Made by a program: the position numbers and the translations under genes. DNA of 64,000 nucleotides from Lateolabrax maculatus (Eukaryota; Chordata; Actinopteri; Acropomatiformes; Lateolabracidae), in assembly GCA_031216445.1 (NCBI GenBank), contig CM062215.1:1360501-1424500 (forward strand). The letters run 5' to 3'. The notes under the pieces are model-generated. The model was not told the DNA's origin and searched no databases. It was given only the letters and a program-made list of their open reading frames with translations. Of the stretch, positions 46,501-58,247 are shown piece after piece. Every line of letters begins with the position of its first letter. The stretch's first letter is position 1.

Positions 46501-49364
46501 GACGACACACATTCACACTGAGGTTCAACATATTTGACATTGTGTCTGTTCATAACCACAAATGTGCAGCCAGCATGAAAAGTAACACACATGTGTCGTC
46601 GAGACGTGCACACACAGATGTGCTGAAAGTCACACAGTTTTGTAGAAATGCATCAGAGTTTAAACACCCCCTTTACACATTTTACACTGAGTGGTAACTG
46701 AGATTTTCCCCCTCTTTCTTTCTCCTTTTTCCTACTTTATCTCTCTTTTCCCTTCCTTTTCCCTCCCTCCTCTCTCCTTCCCTCCCAGATCGGGTTGCGA
46801 GGGCCCAGTCCTTGACTTGATCAGACGGGCAACCAATCAAGTTGGTATTTTTTTTCATGTTTTTGATTTCTCCTTTTTTTTTTCTCCTGTTTTTCCTCAA
46901 AAAAAATCCTCAACACAAGACAAAGAAAAGAAACCGTTCTTGGGAAGAAAAGTCCAGCCAGCTGAGGAAAAGTTCCCCAAAAGAATCCCCCAAATCCCTC
47001 TTAAAGGCACTAACAGGGGGGGCGGCTGCACTGTAGTCAGCAAGAGGAAACAACCACTAGGGGGCAGCAAAGCACCAGGACCCTGTAGATGAAGGACTGG
47101 ACTGAAAGAGGGGGAGACGTGATGGGAAAAGAAAGGAAACACAGGGACTGATGGAGCAAGTTAACACATTTCACCTCAGACTTCTGCTGCTTTACATCAA
47201 CAAGATGAGAAATATTTCTGTGATCAAACCAGGAAGAGAGTTAGGAAGGTAATACTTTGAGTTTTTTACCACTAAGTCACATTTTATTCAGAAATCAAAC
47301 TATTTATGGTGCATTTTGCTTGATAATGAAGACCCGTGTGTCTGTGATGAAGCATATGGTCCAGGATTAAATCCACTGAACTTGCAAAAGAAATTATGCC
47401 GCATAATGAACACATTATAGTCTTTACTTGCTAATTATACATTGTTATGTTTACAAAGTCAAAATTTTGGGAAAGTAAATAAAAATGTTGTTGGCATTTA
47501 AACTTTTGACTCATAACTTACACTTTGTAGTTCAACTTTTAAACTCATCCAGTAATTTAAGAGCACAAATAAAAAAAGTTTAAAATAAATTTTACCCATA
47601 CATGTTATAGGCTCTGTAAAGAAATCTATACTTTAAACAAATAATAATATGATGAATAATTAAATTGTATGTTTACTATATATAAATAAGTTTACTCTTA
47701 ATACAGTATAAATTCTTGACTGAAAATGGTGAAATTTGAAATAAACCCTTTGAAAAGCTGTCAACACAGCTGAACATCCTGCAGTCCAGTCTGCATCTTT
47801 AAACCACTCCGTTTATTTTAAAGCTTTATTTTAAACGCACTGTGAACCGGAGTCGTGTCAGTGTCGGTTTCTCCGATGATTATTAACCTGCTGGCTGATT
47901 TTCCTGCTCTGCTCCTTCCTCCTTCAGGTGACTTATCTTATCACCTGGCCTTGGCTTTCCTACCTTCCCCAAATATTTATCCCCAGATAGACTTGAAACA
48001 GTCCTCAAGTGTCACTTTCAAGTGTCTCCAACACAATCCTGCCTGGACACACGTATACACACACAGGCTGCAAACAGGAGCTTTTATCTGGTTATTGTTC
48101 TTTTATGTCCAGTGTTGGAAAGAAAAAGTCAATATTTAGCTAAAGGGAGTCAGAAAAATGTTGTGTGTGCTCAAGCTTTAAGTATGGAAGCCCATTCCTG
48201 CCAGACAAATTAAAAAAAAAAAAGAATGTTAGGAATGGCAAAAATGGAAATAATCATCTAAATACTTTACTTTTTAAGTCAAAATTATGAGATAATACGT
48301 TAAAATGACGAATGTTTAGAAATGTCAGAAATGTGCGTCAACTTTAAGATAATCAGTCACATTTTATAATTCAAAATGTATTTTTAAAGACAAAAATATA
48401 TAAAGTTTAAATTACAAGGTAGTCGTCAGTATTTTATTTCAGGACATTTTAAGTCGATATTAGAAGATAATATAATCAAAATAATGTAATTATGATATCA
48501 ATATGTCAAAATTATGATTGTTTGAGATAATAAATCTGAATTATAACATTACTCAACATTTTGAATCCCAACTTTATATATATTTCTTCTCTTGTCCTGG
48601 CAGCACTGAGCTTCCATACTTCAGGGATTTGGACATCCTGTGTAACCTCCCTCTGTCTGTCTGTCTGTCTTTCAGACCACTCAGTGGCGGCTAAATCTGG
48701 AGGTTGTTTCCCCGGCGAGGCCTTGGTCACACTGGAGAGCGGCGGTCTGAAGTCCATCAGTGACCTGCGACCTGGTGAACGCGTCCTGGCCTCAGCAGGA
48801 GGTGGAGATCTGGTTTACAGTGAAGTCCTGGCCTTCCTGGACCGTGACCCTGTGAGCTGGAAGCTCTTCTACACCCTGCAGACTGAAGCCGGAGCCCACC
48901 TTTCACTCACCGCCGCCCACCTAGTGTTTGTGTCCGAGGGGAACTGCTCAGAGGGGGCGGCGCCAGCCCCCGGCGCCCTCAGGACTGTGTACGCCAGCGA
49001 GGCCCAGCCGGGACAGTGTGTGCTGGTGTCGGAGGGTGAGGCGGGACAGAGGCTCAGGGAGGGGCGTCTGTCTCGGATCATTCGGGTCAGGGTGAGGGAG
49101 AGCAGGGGGGCGTACGCGCCTCTGACCCAGCAGGGGACGGTGGTGGTGGACGGGGTGGTGGCGTCCTGCTACGCGGTGGTGGAGCAGCACTCCCTGGCCC
49201 ACTGGGCCTTCTCACCGCTCCGGCTCATTCACAGCTGGACTGGATCCACTGGGAGCCACAGGGACGGGATCCACTGGTACTCCCGGCTTTTACACTGGCT
49301 GGGGAGGATGCTGCTGGACGCGGGACGCCTCCACCCGCTGGGCGTGGCTCAGGACGACCGGTGA
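40596..49364 (+). CDS. ihh: Indian hedgehog (three exons)
   Basis: A secreted morphogen precursor that cleaves itself and becomes cholesterol-modified; IHH controls cartilage and bone growth. Exons: 40596-40895, 45165-45426 and 48676-49364, giving 416 aa (human 411). Residues 1-23 are a signal peptide. Mature Cys24 starts the conserved CGPGR palmitoylation site and is followed by YKQFSPNVAEKTLGASG, FKELTPNYNPDIIF, EGWDEDGHHSEESLHYEG, VDITTSDRDRNKY and DWVYYESKAHIHCSVKS. The Hint autoprocessing domain begins at GG|CF (cleavage 197/198) and has the TAAH motif (Thr266, His269) and VVASCYAV. The three-exon structure and neighbouring nhej1 favour IHH over SHH or DHH. I cannot tell which teleost co-orthologue (a or b) it is. 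AATAAA at 49692-49697 is a likely poly(A) signal. Confidence 0.95.
40896..45164 (+). other. ihh intron 1
   Basis: 4.3 kb without another coding exon. From about 43370 to 44350 a motif pairing 'GCGCCCTC..CAGGC' with 'GTGCCAT' recurs three times (near 43377, 44060 and 44322), suggesting an old degenerate repeat. A C-rich stretch lies at 44630-44710 and a poly-C run near 45011. Confidence 0.5.
45427..48675 (+). other. ihh intron 2
   Basis: 3.2 kb without a supported exon. There is a pyrimidine-rich stretch at 46700-46800. The last 500 bp is almost entirely a MITE-like element (48181-48620), followed by a CTGT-rich tract leading to the exon 3 acceptor. Confidence 0.5.
48181..48620. repeat. MITE-like element just before ihh exon 3
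   Basis: The left end AGTATGGAAGCCCATTCCTG and the right end GCACTGAGCTTCCATACT form a TIR pair: read in reverse the right end is AGTATGGAAGCTCAGTGC, followed by TGCCAG as on the left. The span is about 440 bp, AT-rich, with interior words such as AATTATGAGATAATA, and it has no coding potential. It shares ends and interior with the element at 33050-33474 and with partial copies near 4698 and 22085. The right end lies 55 bp upstream of the ihh exon 3 splice acceptor. Confidence 0.7.
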
Positions 49365-51398
49365 GGAGGGGGAACAGGTCTCACGGGTGGACGCTTTTAG
49401 CAAAAAGGAACCTGAACCCCTCACTGTTCAACTGGGATGACCCCAGAATCAAGCCTGTAGAGCCGCACGGGACCACGATGAACCACCTGACGAGATGGGC
49501 GACGTTTGGCTTCCTGCTGAGGCCTGATGGGAGTTTTTTTAATAACAAACTGTGAACTGACACACATGAATTCTCCCAAAACCACAAACACAGACAGCAA
49601 AATATAAGAGCACTCAGAGTCAGTGCAGATGTTTTAAGTGACACTTGTATCCGTAAAACGCCATGAAACAACAATCCCTTAAAATACCTTGAATAAATCC
49701 TTAAACTGCCCTTGAAAATACAACAAACACCTTAAATTACACATTAGTTTTTATCCTAAAGTGTTTTTAAGGTGGGATTCAGGGTTAATTGAGAGGTCTG
49801 AAACATCTTCAGGTGCAAAGTATTGATGGTTCAGGAGACTCTTACTCCATATTCAGGTATTTAATAGGTTTACTACTTATTTTTTGGTAAATTATCGCAT
49901 AAATTAATGGATTGTAATGTATTATGATTTTTTAAATGTTTTTTTTTTCATGGATTCAAGTTGCAAAAATAAAAAACATTACACGTGGCATTAAAGCCAT
50001 CTCTGAATTTTGAACTTAAATAAATGAATGCATTTTTAGGGTCCAAATGAAGTGAAGGTTTTCATACCATTTTTCAGCACTTAAAATCAGATACTCCATT
50101 AGAAGAAATTCATAATATAGTATAATATATTATCCCCATTACAAATTCCTCAATTGTCATCATTATTAATGGTTAAATCAATAGAAGACATTGGCACCAT
50201 TAAAGTAAGACATGTTGTTTTGGTCAACTTTAAGGGGTCAAAAAACCTTAATCCATGCAGAAAACCCATTAAAGCCTCCAATACAACACAGTTTGAACAC
50301 CTGAATACTGAGGAAGAATCGCTTTAAATCTCACTAATTTGCACCTGAACATGGACCAAAGTCCCAGCCTTAACAACCTCAAACTGTCAAATATGTAAAA
50401 TGTAAAATAAGGGCAGAATTATTGGTCAATTTAAGGGTGTTTTACCCCTTTTGAAGCCCTTAAACCATGCAGACACATTACATTCATTATCCTATTAAAC
50501 TCTCTGTATTACTTCCCTATAATGGGTGAATTAAGGACTTTAAGGTAACTGAAGGGGTTTAGTTTCATAGTGAAGTCCACAGGGATGTGTATGTAACATT
50601 ACTGCTTTACCAGAGATTTTAGAAGAAATGATAGAGTGTATTTAAGTGTTATTTGTTTACAGAAATCCAATAATGTTTATGGAGTTATTATGGGTGAAGA
50701 GATATTAAAAAAGATTTATTTTTGAAATTAAATTATATGGAAATGAGCTGCGTGTTGTTTCCTTCCTGTGTCTGAGAGAATGACCTGTTGGCACGTGAAC
50801 GCACCTTCACTGACATCTACCGGCTTCGTGTCTGAGACGCAGGTGAAGTCCGCTGCGGGTCCGTCCCTGTGTCCCTGCAGCCGAGGACAGCGCGTCTCCG
50901 GAGGGGATCGGGACTGTTTTAGAGCTCCCACCTGACTGGAACCCGCTCCGTGCGCAGAAAGAAGGCCGTGCGTAAAACCGCAACGCACCAGCTGCATGTG
51001 TGCAACAGATGTCGGCTAATAATAACAACCTGCTGCGCCTTTAAGAGGATGACAGAGGAGGAAACCTAATATCTCTCCATATCGAGCTCAAGTCTCCATC
51101 AATTAACATTGAGAGCCGAGGACAGGACGATATCTGAATCCGTCCCTCTGCTCTGTGTTCCAAACTCCACCTGCTTTTTGTCGTTTTTTCTCTCTTCTCA
51201 CATAAACCGGATTAAATTACGCATTGCACCTTTAAGACGCTGTCACCGGGATTAGAGTTACGCGCAGCGAGCCAAGTCGCCCTCCGGAGGGGTTTTACGC
51301 ACCGTCGGTTTCCAGTGAAGGGTCTCCTTCAACGACGTTTCCCCCTCTTGTCTCTTCCTCTTCTTCTTCCTCGCTGGTCCTGGTCCACGCCGCGCGAC
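49365..51398 (+). promoter_or_regulatory. ihh 3' region and bin1 promoter/5' UTR
   Basis: The first 330 bp is the likely ihh 3' UTR. From about 49700 to 50560 the sequence is AT-rich with degenerate CAGAAAACCCATTAA-type repeats. From about 50750 CpG content rises, and the stretch to 51398 is the probable bin1 promoter and 5' UTR. I see no TATA box close to the bin1 ATG. Confidence 0.5.
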
Positions 51399-54300
51399 AT
51401 GGCCGAGACAGGGAAAGGGGTCACCGCCGGGAAACTGGCCATCAACGTCCAGAAGAGGCTCACCAGGGCGCAGGAGAAGGTAAACTTTTCATTCCGCCGG
51501 TCAGACGAGGCTCGCACGGCCGCGGGACACCGTGTCCTGCCGTCTGAAACCTAATCCCCCAACTTTTTACCGTCAAACGCGATCGTTCACGCGTTCATAC
51601 CGAGGCCACGAGGGTCTAATCAATGTGTCAATCAATGGCTTGTTATGTATCAGGGTGCTTTAATGCGGGGAAGGGGTTTTTAAAGGGTTCAATGAACCTT
51701 TACCTGAACCCCAAATGTGGGGTCAACCCTGTGACATTTAACAAAACCTCCGCGAATTCACTTCCTATACTAACATCCTTAAATATCTATTCACTGAAGG
51801 TATTTTTATTGCGTTTAAGAGGTTTCAAGGGGTGAATTGTCAATAGCAATAAAGCCAAATATCAACCATAGTTTCTCAATCATTTTTTAAGGAGTATTCT
51901 GCACAGTTTAAGAGGTAAACTCCCTTTAAAATGGACTGAAACCTCAGCTTCAAAACAGGGGTCACATTGAACAAGTTACAAAAACACCTCAAATTTGCAC
52001 TTTAAGTTAAGGATGTTTTCAAAACCTGCAGAAAACCCATTAATACCACTTTGAATGAATCATTTACAGATTTATTTACGATTAAGCGGAAAGTCTCTTA
52101 AATTTGACTTTAGAAAAGATTAAGGTACTTTAATGTGATCATCATTGTTTATTAGAGTATTTTTAATTGGGTTTCTACACAGTTCAAAGGGGGTTTAAGG
52201 GGTAAAATCCCCTAAAGTCATAAAATCACATTAAAAAACTCATTCATTCATTTTAAAGAGGCCTCGATTTTTCATTTAAGTTGAAAATCAGGAGTACATT
52301 TAACACAATTTGGTATATTTTAAGGGTTTTCCACCCCTTAAACCTCCTTTAATCCACACAGAAAACCCCATTTAAACCCCTTAATGTGCTGGAATCTGTG
52401 AATTGTCCATTAATTAAACCCAAATCTGAGGTCAACCCTTTAACAAGCAACAAAAACACCAGAGAATTTGTGCCTTAATCAAAACTATCAAGCTTATTTT
52501 ATTGTACAAAGTGGTGCCTTTGATGGCATCTGGTCAATTTCTCTAATCTTTTGCCGCCACACCGGGCACACTGATCTAAATGATGGTGTTTGGTGTGTTT
52601 TCATTGGTAAATTAAGGGTTAAATAGTTTGATCCCTGCTACAGTATTAAAATCTGTTTTTTACTTTCACAAGAATTAGGTTTTAAAAATAAAAGTAAATA
52701 TAAGTAAAAATTCGGAAGTGCAGAAGAGTTTAATTTAGCTGTGGTGTGAACATCTTTTTTTCCAGTTTGGGGATTTTTAAACGTTCAGAAAGGAAAATGA
52801 AAAAAGGAAGTAACAATAATGCTTTTAATGCTTCTTATGCTACTGCAGCAATACAAGACGAGGAAGAAGAAATCAATCAAAACACAGGATTTCAAGAAAG
52901 AATCTCACACTCAAAGTTTCAAAAAAAGTAATAGTAAAAGAGTAAAAATAGTAAAAAGTACCCAGGTATCTAAAGTAAAAGGCTGTTTTTTCTTCATTCT
53001 GTACAAAATCTGAGGTCACATTTAGATGATGTTTATTTGCAGAGTTTAGGCTGAACAGAATAGACGACAGGAGGAGCTGTGAAAGTGGCAGAGACCCGAC
53101 CGACAGTCTGTGTTCAGCTCTCTGTCTCGGAGTTATTACTGTCTGTCCTAATCACTCGTGTTGCTTAAGCCTGCTGAGGTTTTCCCCTCTAATCACCACA
53201 GTGCTGCACCAGGAGCGCCGTCAGTCAGACAGACAGATTTCATGTTTAAACAACTTATTATTCCCAGTGATTCCAGTGTAAACCGCCCAAATAAAGACTC
53301 ATGGCTGCTGATGCAGGCTTGTAACTCTAACCCCTCCTTCCTCACACTCCCCTGATGAGTATCTGCTCATTCCTCGTGGCAGCTGCACATTTTTCAAAGG
53401 TTCAGATCTGTAGTCAGGAGGTTATTAGCCTAGCTTAGCATAGAGACTGGAAGCAGGGGGAAACTGCTAGCCTGGCTCCCTCCAAAGATAAAAAACACTC
53501 ACAGATTAACAGATGACTCTGGTTTGTTTAATCTGACACAAACTGAGATCTAAAGTCAAATTAGGTGCTGGAACTATTTCTTGACGAACAGCAGCATATC
53601 CATCCGCCCTGTACTTCCGTGCTCAGGTGTTGGTTGGCCACAATGTGGAAATATCAGTGACAGTTTATGCATCAGGAAAAGAGCTTCCTGCAATGACTTG
53701 GTTGTTATTTAAAAAAGCAGGACTGCGTGTCATGTTCTTGGTTTAATTGCTGGACATTTGGTTTATATTCTGTGACACTTGTTGAAGCTGATGGTTACAT
53801 ATTTTAGACTCAATTTGACTTTTTTTAGGCCAAAAACTCGAACTATATTAAATGTAGTTTTTTGAAATACCCAGAAAATTGTAAAGAGTTTGGTCTATGG
53901 ATGCTCAGACATTTCTCAGGTGCGTGGGAGATGTTCCTTAAAATCTTTGCTTTGTTCCATTAGAAAAAACCTTGAAATCCAGGAATCACACATAAGAGAA
54001 TTCAAGGTTTCTCTTCTTTCAAGGATACTTATCTTGAGGAAATCAACCTGCAGGATGTAGAAAAAGCATGAACTGAGCCTTTCAGTCCAATCTGACAGAA
54101 ACGCAGCGTTTGGAAGCCGCTCCGACAGACTTTCAGGCGAAACTGAGCCCTTGAGTCGGAGTGCAGGGAGTAAAGAGGAAGGTCAGGGTATCATCTTCCC
54201 TCTGAAGGCTGGCTGAGGTGGAGGAGGGGAGCGTCGGCTTCAGCTGTCCGTCTGCTGGCACGCCGCCCTCCGCCTCATCCGACGCTTCACTCACTTCACG

Positions 54301-54579
54301 TTTTCACGCTCCGGCGTCGGTCCTGTCAGTGAGGGAGCAGGAAGAGGTTAAAGAATATGAGAATTTAAAAATTTAAACAGCAACGGACAGAAATCCTAGA
54401 AGGAAGTTACTTCTTCCGTTAACGTAGGACATATCTCAAAATATCATCACTTCTTATTCTCATTAGTTTTTGTCATAATTGTACAACTTTACTTTCCTCA
54501 TATATGGATTTGTCATTAAATTGCAACATTGCATCATCACATTACAACTTCATCTCTAAATTCTCATAACATTTTTACT

Positions 54580-54664
<85 letters not shown>

Positions 54665-56405
54665 CAGGAGTGGTTTTATTCTGCGTCACAGGTTTTTGTT
54701 TGCTGCTGATCGATGGCAGCCACACACTTGTAGCCTTGCTGGGTTTTTTTGTTGCTGTTTTGACAGAGAAGTCTTTATAAAGAATACAAGCTGTTGTGTT
54801 TTATATCAGCCAAGTGTGAAGCTTCAGTGGGATTTTATGAAAACTGTTTCAAACCCTCTGGGATCAGCAGGAAAAAGCATTGTCACAGAGATGAAAACAG
54901 GCTGTTTTTCTGTTAAATTTTTAGAGATACGTGGTTCTCACAGGACGGCGAAGCTACAAACACCTGATGATCTTATAGACCATGATGCATTGCTGCAGAT
55001 TAAACTAGCCAACAGGATATGAAGGAGTTAAAATGAGCTCAACCTTAAACATCTACAGCAGTAAAACGCATCAGACACATGAATGCAGCAGGAATATTAA
55101 TCCAGAAACATCAGAGATAATGAAACACTGACAGCTGATGAGCTGACCGAGCTGTCGCCGTGGTTGTCATAGTGATGTGATGTCACCCACTCGTTAACCG
55201 GTCAGCTGTGCCGCAGAGCATGCTGGGAGAATTTACCCCCACCGGAATCCGGATGAGTGTGGGTGACGGAGCGGGGAGGGTGGGGGAGGTGGTGCCCTTT
55301 AGGTAGCAGCCGGAGACCCGGAGTGGTGCTGGGAGTCAAAGAGGCACGGCCCCATGACACCCCACACATTATATAATGTGATTTGACTTTTTTATTCCGT
55401 CCTTACGTCTGTTCCGATGTCGGCGGCCTCCATTAAACCTTTTACTTTATTGAAAGATCAATAAAGATGATGACAGAAAACAGGGAGAAATAAAGTTACA
55501 ATTTATAGACCAAAAGTATAAAAAAGAACATTAAATTAATAAATTATACAAATGTAAAAACCTTATTTACTGCAGTAAAAGTACTAATACACACTGTAAA
55601 TACTGTGGTACAGTAAAAGTCTGTGAGTATAATCAGTAACATGTAGTTAAAGTATTTCCACAGTAAAATGTCCCCTGTGCCTGTTGTACTATTATATATT
55701 CTATCATTAGATTATTATTCCTCATCATTCATGGAAAAGCAGGATTTTACTGTTGGAGCTCATTTTGAACTGTTTTGTATCGGACTGCAGCTGATGATTA
55801 TTTTCATTCTGGATCCATCTGCTGATTATTTTCTCCATTGATCCATTGATCCATTGCTTTGTAACAATAGTGAAAATAGTGAGAAATGGCGTCACGATGA
55901 GCCAGAGCCCAAAGTGACACCTTCACAATGCTTGTTGTGTCCAACCAACAGTCCAAAGCTCAACGTAATTTTCTGTCAGTCGATGAATCATTTCAGCATC
56001 ATATTTTATAAACTCTAAACACTTCATGTGCTTTGTGGGTAAAAATCTTAATTTTGAAGTAACTAAAGCTGACAGATAAATGTGGTGGAGCAGAATTAGA
56101 AAGTGTCAGAAAAGACTGAAGTAAAGTAAAAGTACCTCAAATGCATCCTGAAGTACTTGAGTGAATGTTGTCAGTTTAGTGTTTTTATAACTCTAATCTG
56201 AATCTGAATCCAAAGTTATCAAACCTCAAAGTGGCCTCGCTTGGCCTGCACACCTGTCTGCCCCCCCCCCCCCCAGGACTCCCAGCATGCTTCACTGCTG
56301 TGGGTGGGGCTCAGATGTGTGTGTGTGTGCATGTGTGTGTGTGTGTTTGTCTATCTATAGCCTTCCTGGCCCTCTTCCTCATCACTCTTAATACCCCACA
56401 AACTG

Positions 56406-56444
<39 letters not shown>

Positions 56445-57243
56445 TTTGGGTGTATTTTTGGGGGTTTGAAACTGAACACCGACGGGTGGCGGATGACAGT
56501 GAAAACACACACACACACACATACACACACACACACATACATACACACACACACACACTCACTGTAGTATTTTCCATCACACCTGAGTTTACAGTATAAG
56601 AAGCATTTTCCTTCCACACAGCTGATGTTTCCAGACTTTACGGCACTCACCTGAATGCACCACGTGACATTTGACTGGTGCACAATGAGCCGACAGACAC
56701 TGACGGCTGGGAAGGAGACACCAGTTGTGTCGTCCAAATATAAGTCCGGATTTTAATAGATACAACCTTAGGAAGGCTTTGAATATCTGCCTGAACTCCA
56801 TAAATAATAATAATAATAATACAAATATACAGAATCCCAAAGATGCTTTCTAGGGCGGATCATGTTCAATCCATGTTTCAGGAGAATCAGTGTGGAAATA
56901 CGGTGTAAACACTGTATCTGCATATACAAACATAGTTTAAACACAAGGAATATGTGTTTTTGTTTCCTTAGCTGATTAAAAATGTTCCATTCAGTTAATT
57001 ATATCTGGTCTGGTCTTAAGTATATTTACTCAAGTACTGTACTTAAGTACAGTTTTGAAGTACTTGTACTTGTACTAATCTCTGTAATTGCCTATTAATC
57101 GTCTCACACACGTCAGATTTATCTGCAGAAACACTTTTGATACTTTGAGTACTTTTAGTTGGTAATACTCGTGTACTTTCACTGCAGCAGCCTTGAATTA
57201 AGTACTTTAACTTGCTGTGTTTCCTCTGAGAGCTAAAAACAGG

Positions 57244-57288
<45 letters not shown>

Positions 57289-58189
57289 GCAGCGGTGGGG
57301 AATTCCCCGTGGTTTGTGTGTCCGTCACAGGATTAGAGCGGCAGCAGGTGGTGGTGATGGAGGCTCGTCGTCAGATCAGATTAGCTGGTGACCTTCGTCC
57401 AACTAACAGCAACTAACCCAACGTCGTGATTTCTCCTCTTCAACAAACTTCATTAGTTCTGTGAACAACAGATACAGATAAAGTATATTTATTGATTAAT
57501 ACAGGTAAAAGATCATATGACACTGATGCCCGATCAGTTTATGATATTCAAATCTAACTATGTTTTATCACACATTTAATGATGCAACAGAGAAAATTAT
57601 TAGGCCAGTAAAAAAGAAAAATATGACAAATTAAAGTAAAATAGAATAAGAAAATTCTAATGTTAAAATGTACTCAATATAAAACAATTAAACTGTTAAA
57701 ATTGAAATAAGGATTAAAAAATATTAAAACATTCAACAACAACATTCAAAATAAATTCATAAAAATAAAACATAAAAAAATACATATATGAAATAAGTTA
57801 CATGAAAAAAAGATTCTAACTGCAGTCATTTAAAATGATAACTAATAATACTGATGAAATTCATCCTCATCGAGGTTAAAACAGAACTGATTTCATGGAC
57901 CAAACACAGGTGATTTACATGATTTTCACTCTTCTGTGCGGTCGTGAGTTTGATGGACATTATCATGGCCGCCATGCAGGTGTGACAGTGCAGGTGTGAC
58001 AGTGCAGGTGTCACATGATGTAAGGTGTGATATTGAATCTCTATCAGCTGATAGATCAATCAGCAGCAGGTGGTGGAGATGCTGCTTTGGATGCAGATCC
58101 TCATCCCTTTTGAAGCCTTGTTCCTCCTGAGACCCCTTGTACATGTGTCATCATGTCGCTGAGGCTTTGACCTTTGACCTCCACATCCT

Positions 58190-58247
<58 letters not shown>

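Noticed and set aside
46682..47142. Open frames in ihh intron 2 of up to 133 codons
   Set aside because: Driven by a pyrimidine-rich stretch; no recognisable protein or paired splice sites.
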